DNA from: Chloroflexota bacterium
GTDB taxonomy: Bacteria; Chloroflexota; Anaerolineae; B4-G1; SLSP01
Assembly: GCA_029555965.1 (NCBI GenBank)
Contig: JAKQHY010000109.1
Location: 1-64,000 of the forward strand
DNA length: 64,000 nt
Direction: 5' to 3'
Shown here: in pieces, positions 6,758 to 18,633 of the stretch
How the letters are laid out: the number at the start of each line of letters is the position of its first letter
Numbering within the stretch: position 1 is the stretch's first letter
The notes under the pieces: generated by a model
Databases searched by the model: none
Seen by the model: the letters and a program-made list of their open reading frames with translations, nothing else
What the model was told of the DNA's origin: nothing
Translations under genes and position numbers: made by a program

Positions 6758-9247
6758 ATGATCGGGGTTGGCATGGAGCAGGTCAAAACAAAGCCCAAAG
6801 TTCTCTCAATAGATGATACGCCTTCGTCTCGCCGGTTAGTACAACGCCTGCTTTCGGCTCACTATGAGGTTTTTGAAGCGAGTGACGGGCTGACCGGGAT
6901 TGATGAGGCCTTGCAGGTCGAGCCAGCCTTGATTCTGGTAGATTTGAATCTACCGCAATTCACGGGTTATGAAGTTGCCACCCGCCTTAAAGCCTTGATG
7001 CCCGATGTCCCCATTGTGGCCTTGAGCGCCGATATGTCTGACCATGTCCACGAGCGCGTGCTGGCTTCCGGCTGCGACGGCTATATCCCCAAACCGATTG
7101 ATCCAGATACTTTTGAAGAACAGGTAGCCAATTTTCTTGGCGGTCAGCGAGAAGAATTGCTGGATGATAGCTACCGGGACGCCTATCAACAAACTCTCGT
7201 CGCACGGCTGGAACAGAAGGTGCGGGAGCTGACCGAGGCTCTCAAGAGCAACGCCGATCTGAACGAGCAGCACGCACAGCTTCTCAAAGAGACCCAGCGC
7301 CGGGCCATCTTGTTGGCGGCCGGCGCCAAGGTCGCGCAGAGCATTACCTCTATTCTGGATTTGGACGAGCTGCTACAGGCCACTGTAAAAATCATCGGGG
7401 AAGAGTTTGGGTTCTATTATGTAGGAGTGTTCCTGGTGGAGCCTGGCACAGACTGGTTGGTATTGCGCGCCGGGTTGGGGGAGGCCGGCGCCGCGATGGT
7501 GGCTGCCGACCATCGCCTGAAGATCGGTGGACTTTCGATGGTCGGGGCGGCGACCAGTCGGCGCAAGGCTATCAGCGCGCGGGATGTGGGTGTGGCTCCT
7601 GTGCATTTCAAAAACCCCCATTTGCCGCTGACCCGTTCCGAAATGGCTTTGCCCCTGATCCTTGGCAATGAAATCATCGGCGCGCTGACGGTGCAGAGTG
7701 TTGAGGAAAACGCCTTTTCTCAGGATGACGTGAAGGCATTACAAACGATGGCGGATCAGTTGGCTGTCGCCATCCGTAATGCGACCACTTATTTAGAGAA
7801 CACCCGGTTGCTGGCTAACGCGGAGCGGCGCACGCGCCTGCTCGAGGCCGCCGCGGAAGTCGGGCGGCGGGTGACATCCATTCTTGACACGGATACTCTG
7901 TTGAAAGAGACGGTGGATATTCTCTGCGACGCCTATGGCTTTTATTATGCCGGTGTGTTTCTGGTGGACCCGACGCTAGAGCGCAAAGGGCCGGACGGTG
8001 AGTTGGAGCAATGGGCCGTGTTGCGGGCGGGGCGCGGCGACGCCGGTCGGTTGATGATTGCTGCCGGGCACAAGCTCAAGGTGGGGGGACTCTCAATGAT
8101 CGGGACGGCGATTGCGAGCCGCAAGGCGCTCATCGCACTGGATGTGGGGGAGGAGCCGGTCCATTTCAAGAACCCGCACTTGCCGCTGACCCGTTCGGAG
8201 ATGGCGCTGCCGTTAGGGGTTGGCGACCGTGTGATCGGCGCGGTAACGGTGCAAAGCGCGGCGGAGGCGGCTTTCACCCCTGAGGACATCACGATATTGC
8301 AGTCCATGGTGGATCAGTTGGCGATTGCTATCGCCAATGCTCGCTTGCTTAAAGACCTGGAATCGGCGCACTCTGAGTTGGTGCGCACCAAGACTTTCGA
8401 GGCTATCGCTACGGCTACCGGTGAGGCGATTCACTGGGTAGGCAATAAAGCGGCTCCTATTCCGGCCAGCGCGGGGCGTGTGGCAGAGGATGTGACGAGA
8501 TATTTCTTGATGATGGATGGGGTATTGAAGCTGGCGCCCCCCGAATTGCAGGAACATAAATTCTCGCAAATGTTGCGTGCGGCGGTGGAATATATTGAGG
8601 AATATGCCTCCGAAACAAACTTCGCGTTGGACGTGGTGGAATTGCGCGCCCAGTTGGAGCAGCGTTCTCTACGCCAACTCAGCCGCGCACTCTCAGCGGA
8701 ATCCATTTTTGAGGATTTAGAGATTGCGCGACAAAGTTCCCGCTCGATTTTGAATATTAAAGAAGACCTGATCGGCCCGGCGCGTGAGAAGCATCTGGAG
8801 GCGGTGAATCTAGAACAATTTCTCAGGACCATTGTTAAGTCTATGGGTATCCCCGAAGGTGTGGCGCGCTATCTGTTTTCTGAAAACATGGCGCAGGCAA
8901 AGGCCGATATCCGGCAATTGGAGAATGTCTTCAACAACTTGCTTAAGAACGCAATGGAGGCGATGGACAAGGTTGAAGATAAAAAGTTATTTATTTGGGG
9001 TCGGCGCGCGGACGATCCCCGTTTTGTGGTCGTGGATATTACCGACAATGGCGAGGGAATTCCCTCAGAAATCATTGACAAAATATGGGTCCCCTTCTAT
9101 ACAACCAAGGGAAATCGCGGGGGAACAGGGTTGGGATTGCCGGCCTGCAATAAAATTATTACACAATTAGGGGGGAAGCTTACTCTGGATAGCATGGTCG
9201 GTGAGGGTACTACGTTTAGCGTTTATCTTCCGATTTACAAAGAATGA
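6758..9247 (+). CDS. Hybrid sensor histidine kinase, REC-GAF-GAF-kinase
   Basis: The 829-aa soluble protein has no membrane segment. Residues 15-125 form a receiver domain (Asp62 in LVDLNLP, Lys in YIPKP). Two GAF domains occupy about 185-345 and 360-530, both with the long conserved block ending HFKNPHLPLTRSEMALPL. The dimerisation region has an unusual H-box, TGEAIHWVGNKA with His559. The ATPase domain has the N-box NNLLKNAMEA, G1 DNGEGIP (763-769), F-box PFYTTKG and G2 GGTGLGL (788-794), all intact. It should be a cytoplasmic sensor that senses through GAF ligands. The two kinases and the lone regulator form a rightward cluster. ATG 6773 is an alternative start. Confidence 0.9.
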   Translation: MIGVGMEQVKTKPKVLSIDDTPSSRRLVQRLLSAHYEVFEASDGLTGIDEALQVEPALILVDLNLPQFTGYEVATRLKALMPDVPIVALSADMSDHVHERVLASGCDGYIPKPIDPDTFEEQVANFLGGQREELLDDSYRDAYQQTLVARLEQKVRELTEALKSNADLNEQHAQLLKETQRRAILLAAGAKVAQSITSILDLDELLQATVKIIGEEFGFYYVGVFLVEPGTDWLVLRAGLGEAGAAMVAADHRLKIGGLSMVGAATSRRKAISARDVGVAPVHFKNPHLPLTRSEMALPLILGNEIIGALTVQSVEENAFSQDDVKALQTMADQLAVAIRNATTYLENTRLLANAERRTRLLEAAAEVGRRVTSILDTDTLLKETVDILCDAYGFYYAGVFLVDPTLERKGPDGELEQWAVLRAGRGDAGRLMIAAGHKLKVGGLSMIGTAIASRKALIALDVGEEPVHFKNPHLPLTRSEMALPLGVGDRVIGAVTVQSAAEAAFTPEDITILQSMVDQLAIAIANARLLKDLESAHSELVRTKTFEAIATATGEAIHWVGNKAAPIPASAGRVAEDVTRYFLMMDGVLKLAPPELQEHKFSQMLRAAVEYIEEYASETNFALDVVELRAQLEQRSLRQLSRALSAESIFEDLEIARQSSRSILNIKEDLIGPAREKHLEAVNLEQFLRTIVKSMGIPEGVARYLFSENMAQAKADIRQLENVFNNLLKNAMEAMDKVEDKKLFIWGRRADDPRFVVVDITDNGEGIPSEIIDKIWVPFYTTKGNRGGTGLGLPACNKIITQLGGKLTLDSMVGEGTTFSVYLPIYKE

Positions 9248-9330
9248 CCATGGACGTATACACTTATTTTGTAACTGCGTGGCCGGGCCGATCTATGAGT
9301 AGAATGTGATCTGAAATCTGGTTAGGGGTG

Positions 9331-9366
9331 GTTTTTCATCGCCGAGCTGCTCTTGGCGGCGAAAAA
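9331..9366 (+). terminator. Imperfect hairpin after first kinase
   Basis: TTTTTCATCGCCGAG faces CTTGGCGGCGAAAAA with mismatches, in the 202-bp gap between the first kinase and the response regulator. It could attenuate read-through; the pairing is imperfect. Confidence 0.35.
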
Positions 9367-9449
9367 GCCGCTTTATCTCGCCTCTACGCGGTGATGTCCA
9401 GGTTGGCAGTTACTCTATTTCATTACGTTAAGAAAGGTGGTAAAGGGCT

Positions 9450-9857
9450 ATGGATGAAGAGATAAAGATTTTATTGGTTGATGATGAGCGTATGGTACGA
9501 CGCAGTATGGAAAAGACCCTGACACGGGCCGGATTTTACGTCGTGACGGCAGAGGACACCGCTAGCGCGCTGGAACTGTTCAAAGAGGAACTGGCCGAGG
9601 AGCCGTTTGATCTGGCCTTGTTAGACCTGAACATGCCCAACTTTGAGGGTGTTCCGGCGGCCAACGCCGGCCTGGAGTTGTTGAGCGAATTGGTAAAATT
9701 GCAGCCCACTCTCCCGGTGGTGGTGTTGACCGCCTTTGATGAAGTTGAGCGCGCCAAAGATGCCGTGGCGCGCGGCGCGCGTGCTTACTTTGTCAAAGGG
9801 CGTGAGGCCGGCCTGCTGGAATTGGTCAACGAAATCCTGGGCACGGAAGCGGCTTAG
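9450..9857 (+). CDS. Single-domain response regulator (CheY-like)
   Basis: The 135-aa protein is a receiver domain only. It shows the acidic pocket LLVDDE, the phospho-acceptor Asp59 in LALLDLNMP, a Thr in VVLTAFD and the Lys in AYFVKG. An insert of about 10 residues (EGVPAANAG) follows the phospho-acceptor strand, longer than in CheY. It lies between two hybrid kinases with the same architecture and is probably a shuttle or phosphate sink between them. GGTGG lies 11 nt upstream of the ATG. Confidence 0.85.
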   Translation: MDEEIKILLVDDERMVRRSMEKTLTRAGFYVVTAEDTASALELFKEELAEEPFDLALLDLNMPNFEGVPAANAGLELLSELVKLQPTLPVVVLTAFDEVERAKDAVARGARAYFVKGREAGLLELVNEILGTEAA

Positions 9858-9954
9858 CGTCACGCGCCGGCGCAACCTAAGGAGTCGTCATGAACCGGGT
9901 TCAGCGACAAGGTCAAAAAATTCAATGCAGCGGCGCAGAACCGAGCGTTTTTGA

Positions 9955-9990
9955 CTATAAGACTATCTGACTAACGACTATCAGACTATT
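9955..9990. repeat. Short degenerate GACTAT tandem repeat
   Basis: Units of the form GACTATnnGACTA are repeated just before the second kinase. It resembles the other short-unit repeats in the window and has no visible function. Confidence 0.5.
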
Positions 9991-10007
9991 TTCGAAGGAG
10001 TATGGGA

Positions 10008-12152
10008 ATGGAGAAGCAGAATTTATCGGAACGGCGAGCGGCGCTGCTTCAGGCCGGCGCTCAGGTCAGTCGCAACATCATTTCGATTTTGGATCCTGAG
10101 GAGTTGTTGCAGAAGACAGTGGACATCATCTGTGAAGAGTTTGGGTTTTATTATGCCGGCGTCTTTCTATTGGATGAGACCGGCGAGTGGGCTGTATTAC
10201 ATTCCGGGCGGGGCGCGGCCGGGGCGGCGATGGTGGGCGAAGGTCACAAACTCAAGGTGGGGGGCCTTTCGATGATCGGCGCGGCCACTGGGCGTAACCA
10301 GGCGCTCATTGCCCTGGACGTAGGCGAAGAGCCGGTCCACTTCAAAAACCCCCACCTGCCGCTAACGCGCTCAGAGATGGCGTTGCCGTTGGCCGTTGGG
10401 GATACAGTGATCGGGGCGCTGACGGTGCAGAGTGTGGAAGAGGCTGCCTTCACGCGGGACGACATTACTGCGCTGCAAGCTATGGCCGATCAGTTGGCGA
10501 TCGCAATCCATAACGCGCGGCTGTATTCCCAGAACGCCCGGTTGCTCAAACAGGCTTCACGCCGCGCGCGCTTGTTGGAGGCGGCCGCGGAGGTAGGCGC
10601 GGGGGTGGCTTCTATTCTCGATTTGGACACCCTGCTGCACAAGACAGTGGACATCATTTGCAGCGCCTATGATTTTTACTATGCCGGTGTGTTCCTATTG
10701 GATGAAACCAGTGAGTGGGCCGTCCTACGCGCCGGGCACGGTGAGGCCGGCGCGAATATGGTGGCGTTGGGGCATAAACTCCAGGTGGGTGGGCTTTCGA
10801 TGATCGGCACCGCCATCGCCGAGCGCAAGGCGCGTATCGCGCTGGACGTTGGCGAAGAGGCCGTACACTTCAAGAACCCACATCTGCCGCTGACCCGTTC
10901 GGAGATGGCGTTGCCGTTGGTCGTGGCCGAGGGTGAAAATCATGCGCGCGTCATCGGCGCGGTGACGGTGCAGAGCGTGGAAGAGGCCGCGTTCAGTCAC
11001 GAGGATATCAGTTCTTTGCAGGCCATGGCCGATCAACTGGCGATTGCTCTGCACAACGCGCATTTGCTCCACGAGTTGGAAATTGCCCACGCGGAATTGG
11101 TGCGCACCAAGACGTATGAGGCGGTGGCGACGGCGACCACAGAAGCGATCCACTGGATTGGCAACAAAGCGCTGCCCATCACGGTCAGTGTGCAGCGATT
11201 GCGCGATGATCTGAGTGATTTGTCGGATGTGGCGCCGGAGGTGATAGAGTCCCTGTTGGAGGACCTGACGCTCATTGATGACAGCGCGAAGCTGATCTTT
11301 GCGGTCAAGGAGCATCTCATTGGCCCGGCGCGCGAGTATATGCCGGCGCCCGCTATGATTGAGGATGTGGTTAGGGACGTGGTGACCCAGATGGCGCTGC
11401 CGGCGGAGTTGGTCAGCTACAAAATCGCTCCCAACTTGCCACTAGCCATCGCCGACACCACCCAGTTGAATCGCGCGCTGACCTACGTGTTGCAAAATGC
11501 CGTGGAGGCGATGCAGAAGGCGCCGGCTCCCCACATTCAGGTGACGTTGGCGCCGGCTGAGGAAAAGGGCGCCCTTTACGTGAGTGTGCGGGTAGCCGAT
11601 GTCGGGCCGGGCATCTCCGCCAGTGAGATGGATAAGATGTGGGCGGCGTTTTACACCACAAAAGGCGCCAAACACGCGGGCCTGGGGCTTTCGGCCTGCC
11701 TGCAAATCATGAAGCAGATTGATGGTAAAATCGTGGCGGCCAATCGTCCAGAAGGCGGCGCCGAATTCACGCTCTTCATTCCTGCGGATTTGGGGACGCA
11801 GAAGCCGGCGGAACTGCCGGCGGGGCGCTCCCTATTGTTAGTGGATGACGACGATGTGTGGAGCCGCTTCGTTGAGGAGCTGCTCACCAATGCCGGCAAC
11901 TCTGTCAGCCGGGCGCCGGATGGGGAGGCGCCCCTCAGTGATTTCGACTTGATCCTGGTGGACTATACGCTCTCTGGGGGAAGCTGCACGAAGGTATTGG
12001 CGAAAATTGCTAAGGCTGGCATGGCCGACCGCACCTTGGTGGTATCCTCCAACTTGCGAGTGGAACAGACCATGGAACTGATGCGGTTTGGCGTCCGCGA
12101 CGTGATCGTGAAGCCCTATACCCATGCGGCATTGGCGGCCAAACTCGGCTAG
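10008..12152 (+). CDS. Hybrid sensor histidine kinase, GAF-GAF-kinase-REC
   Basis: The 714-aa protein starts at ATG 10008, because AAGGAG sits 7 nt before it but only 1 nt before ATG 10002. Two GAF domains (about 10-170 and 190-355) are very close in sequence to each other and to those of the first kinase. The H-box is again EAIHWIGNKA (His382 in this numbering). The ATPase domain has LQNAVEAM, DVGPGIS, FYTTKG and a shortened G2 box, AGLGLSA. A C-terminal receiver follows (DDDD pocket, Asp652 in LILVDYT, Lys in VIVKPY). It lacks the N-terminal receiver of its neighbour, so the pair differs by moving the receiver from one end to the other. Confidence 0.9.
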   Translation: MEKQNLSERRAALLQAGAQVSRNIISILDPEELLQKTVDIICEEFGFYYAGVFLLDETGEWAVLHSGRGAAGAAMVGEGHKLKVGGLSMIGAATGRNQALIALDVGEEPVHFKNPHLPLTRSEMALPLAVGDTVIGALTVQSVEEAAFTRDDITALQAMADQLAIAIHNARLYSQNARLLKQASRRARLLEAAAEVGAGVASILDLDTLLHKTVDIICSAYDFYYAGVFLLDETSEWAVLRAGHGEAGANMVALGHKLQVGGLSMIGTAIAERKARIALDVGEEAVHFKNPHLPLTRSEMALPLVVAEGENHARVIGAVTVQSVEEAAFSHEDISSLQAMADQLAIALHNAHLLHELEIAHAELVRTKTYEAVATATTEAIHWIGNKALPITVSVQRLRDDLSDLSDVAPEVIESLLEDLTLIDDSAKLIFAVKEHLIGPAREYMPAPAMIEDVVRDVVTQMALPAELVSYKIAPNLPLAIADTTQLNRALTYVLQNAVEAMQKAPAPHIQVTLAPAEEKGALYVSVRVADVGPGISASEMDKMWAAFYTTKGAKHAGLGLSACLQIMKQIDGKIVAANRPEGGAEFTLFIPADLGTQKPAELPAGRSLLLVDDDDVWSRFVEELLTNAGNSVSRAPDGEAPLSDFDLILVDYTLSGGSCTKVLAKIAKAGMADRTLVVSSNLRVEQTMELMRFGVRDVIVKPYTHAALAAKLG

Positions 12153-12175
12153 TGATGGCGGCTGATTTCAGGCAT

Positions 12176-12202
12176 CGCGGCCGACACATCGTGTCGGCCG
12201 CG
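12176..12202. terminator. Bidirectional 12-bp hairpin between convergent genes
   Basis: CGCGGCCGACAC pairs with GTGTCGGCCGCG around a 3-nt loop. It lies between the second kinase (+) and adenosine deaminase (-), with TTTATTA on the plus-strand side. Confidence 0.75.
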
Positions 12203-12206
12203 TTTA

Positions 12207-13334
12207 TTAGGGGATGGGGGGAGGCAGGTACGCGGCATCAAAGGTTGCTATTGCGCCCTCAAATGCTGCGAGCCATTCGCGGAAGGCGTGGCGCAGGGTG
12301 TCCCGCTCTGCTTCTGGGATGAAAGCGGCCTCGACTGAATGGCGCAGCATCCGGTAAATGAAATGCGGCGCCAGTCCAATCTCATCCGTCGCCACGACGT
12401 ATTCCTGGCTCAACGTTGTTGCGCTGATACTGGGATCATCCGTGTTCAGGGTGACGTACATTCCCAATTTGAACAAATCGTACAGGGGATGTTGGCTCAA
12501 GCCGCGCACGATACCGGTGTGCAAATTGCTGGTGGGGCAAACCTCAAGGGTGATGTGGCGCTCGCGCAACATCTGTATGGTGTCGGAATTTTCAATGGCC
12601 CGGACGCCATGTCCAATGCGCTGCGCGCCCAAATTCAATACGGCGGTGCGGATGCTGTTGTCGCTGTCGGCGTTGATCGCTTCGCCCGCATGAACCGTGA
12701 TGTTGAGTCCGGCTTGTTTGGCGCGACGGAAAATCGGCTCAAAGCGGCCGGCCGGATGCATGGCTTCGTCGCCGGCCAGGTCAATGCCCCGCACCAACAA
12801 GCCCAAATGTGCCAGGGCGAGGTCGGTAATCTCTTCCGCAGTACGAAGCTGTTCATTGCGTCCGATCTGGAAAATGAGGCAGGTGCGCGTGTTGCTGGTC
12901 TCTTGCGCCTGCGTCACCGCTTCAATGACCCAATCCACAACATCGTGCAGCCGAAAGTGATGGACGCGCGAGAGCGCCACCGGGTTGAAGCGCAACTCCA
13001 GGTAACGGATGTTATCGGCGGCAGCGTCCAAGACGGCCTCTTGGGCAATGCGTTTTACGGCTTCTTTGGAGGTATAGAAGCGGCGCAGGATTTGGAATTT
13101 TTGTAAAAAGGTGTCCAGGCGGTGAGGCCCGTCGGTCATCTGAACGTAGGGGCGCAGGCCTTCCATATCGTGGGAAGGAAGATCAAGGCCGTGCTCCTGT
13201 GCAATTTCGAGCAATGTTGCCAGACGCAGGGAGCCTTCCAGATGGCGGTGCAGGTCAATCTTGGGGAGAGCCTGCGCCCATTCTTTCCGCGTTTGCGGCG
13301 CTGTGTCCAGGCTGTTTTCTTGGCGTGGGGTCAT
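12207..13334 (-). CDS. add: Adenosine deaminase
   Basis: The protein is about 375 aa from ATG 13334. The frame is open to 13421, but that would overlap the upstream gene, and no clear ribosome site distinguishes them. All metal and catalytic motifs of the adenosine/adenine deaminase family are present: DLHRHLEGS (Zn-binding His pair), ITVHAGE (catalytic Glu), RIGHGV and NTDDPSIS. It converts adenosine to inosine in purine salvage. Adenosine versus adenine specificity cannot be settled by eye, though HRHLEGS with SNLHTG favours adenosine. It is the last gene in the secA-led operon. Confidence 0.88.
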   Translation of the reverse strand: MTPRQENSLDTAPQTRKEWAQALPKIDLHRHLEGSLRLATLLEIAQEHGLDLPSHDMEGLRPYVQMTDGPHRLDTFLQKFQILRRFYTSKEAVKRIAQEAVLDAAADNIRYLELRFNPVALSRVHHFRLHDVVDWVIEAVTQAQETSNTRTCLIFQIGRNEQLRTAEEITDLALAHLGLLVRGIDLAGDEAMHPAGRFEPIFRRAKQAGLNITVHAGEAINADSDNSIRTAVLNLGAQRIGHGVRAIENSDTIQMLRERHITLEVCPTSNLHTGIVRGLSQHPLYDLFKLGMYVTLNTDDPSISATTLSQEYVVATDEIGLAPHFIYRMLRHSVEAAFIPEAERDTLRHAFREWLAAFEGAIATFDAAYLPPPIP

Positions 13335-13380
13335 GACTTGGGTGATTTCTATGGGAAAAGTTCCAAAGCGCGGTCTGCGA

Positions 13381-13716
13381 TTAACGTTCCCGCAGCAACC
13401 AACCCCAGTAAATCGCCGCAACGCTCAGGTTCAAGCTCACGCCCAGGGTCAGCGGGAGGTAAAATAATGTCAAGAGGAGCGCGGGGGTGAGTTTTATAAC
13501 GGGAGGAGAAACAAGTGCGACACTGCACATCAGCAGGTAACTCAACGTCGCGGTCAGAATGAGCAGCATCCCTACGTCAAACCATTTGTAATGGGGCGGC
13601 ATACGGGTGACCTCTCCCATCCGCCGGCTCAGGACACGCAACAGCCAGTTCAAGTAGAGCATCGCCAGGAATAGGCCGGCGCCGAGGTGTGAGGTCAGAA
13701 CTTCAGCGGCGTTCAT
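13381..13716 (-). CDS. Small multi-pass membrane protein, unrecognised
   Basis: The 111-aa protein has about three hydrophobic segments (near residues 10-28, 45-70 and 75-105) separated by a basic loop, LSRRMGEVTRMPPHYK. I do not recognise a family. It overlaps the next upstream gene by 14 bp, which implies translational coupling, and both small membrane genes lie between the KaiC-like ATPase and adenosine deaminase. The two may form one membrane unit. Confidence 0.65.
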   Translation of the reverse strand: MNAAEVLTSHLGAGLFLAMLYLNWLLRVLSRRMGEVTRMPPHYKWFDVGMLLILTATLSYLLMCSVALVSPPVIKLTPALLLTLFYLPLTLGVSLNLSVAAIYWGWLLRER

Positions 13717-14032
13717 TCGTTTTTCCTCCCATCATCTTTTCATGCAAGGCGTTGCTTAATCCAATAAGCCATAATCCGCTGATGAACATCAGGCTGTTGG
13801 CCAGCGGGTCGCCCACGAAATCCGGCCAACGGTCCGCTACTAGAAACACGCGCCACAAGTAGCGCAGCGCGCTGATGCCTGTCAAACTGATGGGGATGAG
13901 ATAGAGTTGATAGTAGGTCCTTTGACCAGAGGTATGCTCGAAGAAGCGCGCAATGCTCATGACAATAATCTGCAATAAGACTATCCCGACCCAAATTGCA
14001 ATACTAAAAATTAGGTTAGTAATTGGCTGCAT
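13703..14032 (-). CDS. Small membrane protein, unrecognised
   Basis: The 109-aa protein has about three hydrophobic helices: residues 5-30, a weaker one at 45-65 and 83-98 (LMFISGLWLIGLSNAL). Its tail is basic (KMMGGKTNERR). No known domain is recognised. It starts 3 bp after the KaiC-like gene ends and overlaps the following membrane gene, so it is firmly inside the operon. A membrane partner for the cytoplasmic ATPase is possible but is only inference. Confidence 0.65.
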   Translation of the reverse strand: MQPITNLIFSIAIWVGIVLLQIIVMSIARFFEHTSGQRTYYQLYLIPISLTGISALRYLWRVFLVADRWPDFVGDPLANSLMFISGLWLIGLSNALHEKMMGGKTNERR

Positions 14033-14035
14033 AAT

Positions 14036-14881
14036 TCATTTCCTCACAAAAGCCTTGATGAAGGATGCCGCCATTCGCTTAGGGGTCCCGCTCATCAGAC
14101 CCTCCTGTCCCTCAAAGGGCGCCATCACCACCAGGCCGCGTGCATCAATCTCGAACTGTCGGATGGCGCTGTCGTGGGCGCTCCCGCGCATTTTCAGCAC
14201 AATGATCGCGCGCCGGACCGCGCTCATGATTTCGACATAGCGCAGCATCGTGTATGAATCCACAATAAAATGAATACCGGCCCCGCCGGAGAAGCCTTCC
14301 TCGTCTCCAAATAAGAAGGTCGTCTCACGGGTCAACAGGGTGGTCATTCCTTGACGTTTCAGCGCGTTCAGGAAGCTATAGAGGCGGTCACGTTCCACGA
14401 ACTTTTCCGAAGCACCGGGCGCCGGGGTTCCCCGCGCCATCAGACTCACCTTGCTCTTAGGCGCCGCATTGGGGGAATGGGCCATCGCGGACTCATAGTG
14501 GGTGACACTGTCAATCAAAATTCGTTTGGCGTCCATCTGGGCGATGGTGTGTTCCAGGACGCCATTCGCGTGTTCCAGGTCTATTTGGGTAACCTCGGGG
14601 CTGGTGATGATGACCTTGAGCAATCCCTCTTGTTCTAAACGACGAAAATCCCACCCGAAGGCGGCGGCCATCTGGTAGTAGGTTTCCGGCAACGCCTCAA
14701 AGGTGAGAATGATGCCCGGTTCGCCCTGTTGGGCGCCGTGATAGATGAATTGCATCCCCAGAGTGCTTTTGCCGCAACCAGGCGGCCCCTCAATCAGATT
14801 TGTGGTATTGGGGAGATACCCGCCGCCCAACATGGTGTCAAATCCGGTGATGCCTGTTTGTATCCTGGTATCGTATGACAT
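14036..14881 (-). CDS. KaiC-like RecA-superfamily ATPase
   Basis: The 281-aa protein has a single KaiC domain. It has Walker A GPPGCGKST (32-40), a FEALPE stretch in place of the usual tandem catalytic glutamates, Walker B RILIDSVTH, and a C-terminal GLVVMAPFEG strand. Cyanobacterial KaiC has two such domains, so this is the single-domain type found in many archaea and Chloroflexota, often linked to signalling. The neighbouring winged-helix protein starts just upstream (11-bp gap), and the roadblock/GAF-kinase island is nearby. A regulatory ATPase is inferred; the target is unknown. Confidence 0.85.
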   Translation of the reverse strand: MSYDTRIQTGITGFDTMLGGGYLPNTTNLIEGPPGCGKSTLGMQFIYHGAQQGEPGIILTFEALPETYYQMAAAFGWDFRRLEQEGLLKVIITSPEVTQIDLEHANGVLEHTIAQMDAKRILIDSVTHYESAMAHSPNAAPKSKVSLMARGTPAPGASEKFVERDRLYSFLNALKRQGMTTLLTRETTFLFGDEEGFSGGAGIHFIVDSYTMLRYVEIMSAVRRAIIVLKMRGSAHDSAIRQFEIDARGLVVMAPFEGQEGLMSGTPKRMAASFIKAFVRK

Positions 14882-14892
14882 CGGTGGCGTCC

Positions 14893-15258
14893 TTACTTCC
14901 GTATCAGGTGATAGACTGCTTTGCGGCGAAATTCACGATCGTTTGTAGCTTCGGTGAATTTCTGTACTTTGTCCTGTAGCTCGGCGTTGGGTTTCAAGAC
15001 ATAGGCCAGCATATTGCCGACCACGACTTCGTCCAGCAGTCCGTGGGCTTTGAGAAAGGACAAAGCGTCTTGCACATCTTCTTTATCCCGACCAAGATAA
15101 CGGGCGATCCCCTCGGCGGTGTCAAAAGTGTTGGGGTTCTGGTGAAAGAATAGCAGCAATTCCCACTTGATGAAAGAATCCACATAAGTGGTCAAGAAAT
15201 CCAACAGATCTGGATCCAAATCCTGGGGTACGCGGGTATTCAAGGTATGCATTTTCAT
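14893..15258 (-). CDS. Winged-helix protein, putative transcriptional regulator
   Basis: The 121-aa protein starts at ATG 15258 (GAGAAG upstream); the open frame to 15300 has no better start. Residues 30-95 fit a winged helix: WELLLFFHQNPNTFDTAEGIARYLGRDKEDVQDALSFLK, then HGLLDEV and a wing. There is no ligand domain. It lies 48 bp after secA and directly precedes the KaiC-like gene. The pair may be a regulator and an ATPase that controls it, as inferred from context only. Confidence 0.75.
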   Translation of the reverse strand: MKMHTLNTRVPQDLDPDLLDFLTTYVDSFIKWELLLFFHQNPNTFDTAEGIARYLGRDKEDVQDALSFLKAHGLLDEVVVGNMLAYVLKPNAELQDKVQKFTEATNDREFRRKAVYHLIRK

Positions 15259-15306
15259 CGTTCTTCTCGACTGGTCATAAATGACGTGAGTTCCGCGCAA
15301 AGTTTG

Positions 15307-18492
<3,186 letters not shown>

Positions 18493-18533
18493 CCAGGTCT
18501 CCTGAGTTGATAATTAGAACGTGACGTGTTGTG

Positions 18534-18574
18534 GTGGGCCATTGAAAATCCCGCCGGTCAGTCTGGCCGGCCCA
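18534..18574 (-). promoter_or_regulatory. Stem-loop in the secA leader
   Basis: The outer arms GTGGGCC and GGCCCAC enclose a second pairing, GCCGG with CCGGC. It lies 42-82 nt upstream of the secA start and downstream of the predicted promoter, so it would be in the mRNA leader. It may control translation or may be a dispersed repeat. Confidence 0.4.
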
Positions 18575-18605
18575 CTATGCCAGTTTTATCCATTCTGTAG
18601 CTGTC

Positions 18606-18633
18606 ATTATATCATACCCAGGCGACTGGACAA
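18606..18633 (-). promoter_or_regulatory. Sigma70-type promoter of secA
   Basis: TTGTCC (18633-18628), a 16-nt spacer and a perfect TATAAT (18611-18606) on the minus strand. This predicts a leader of roughly 105 nt. Confidence 0.6.
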
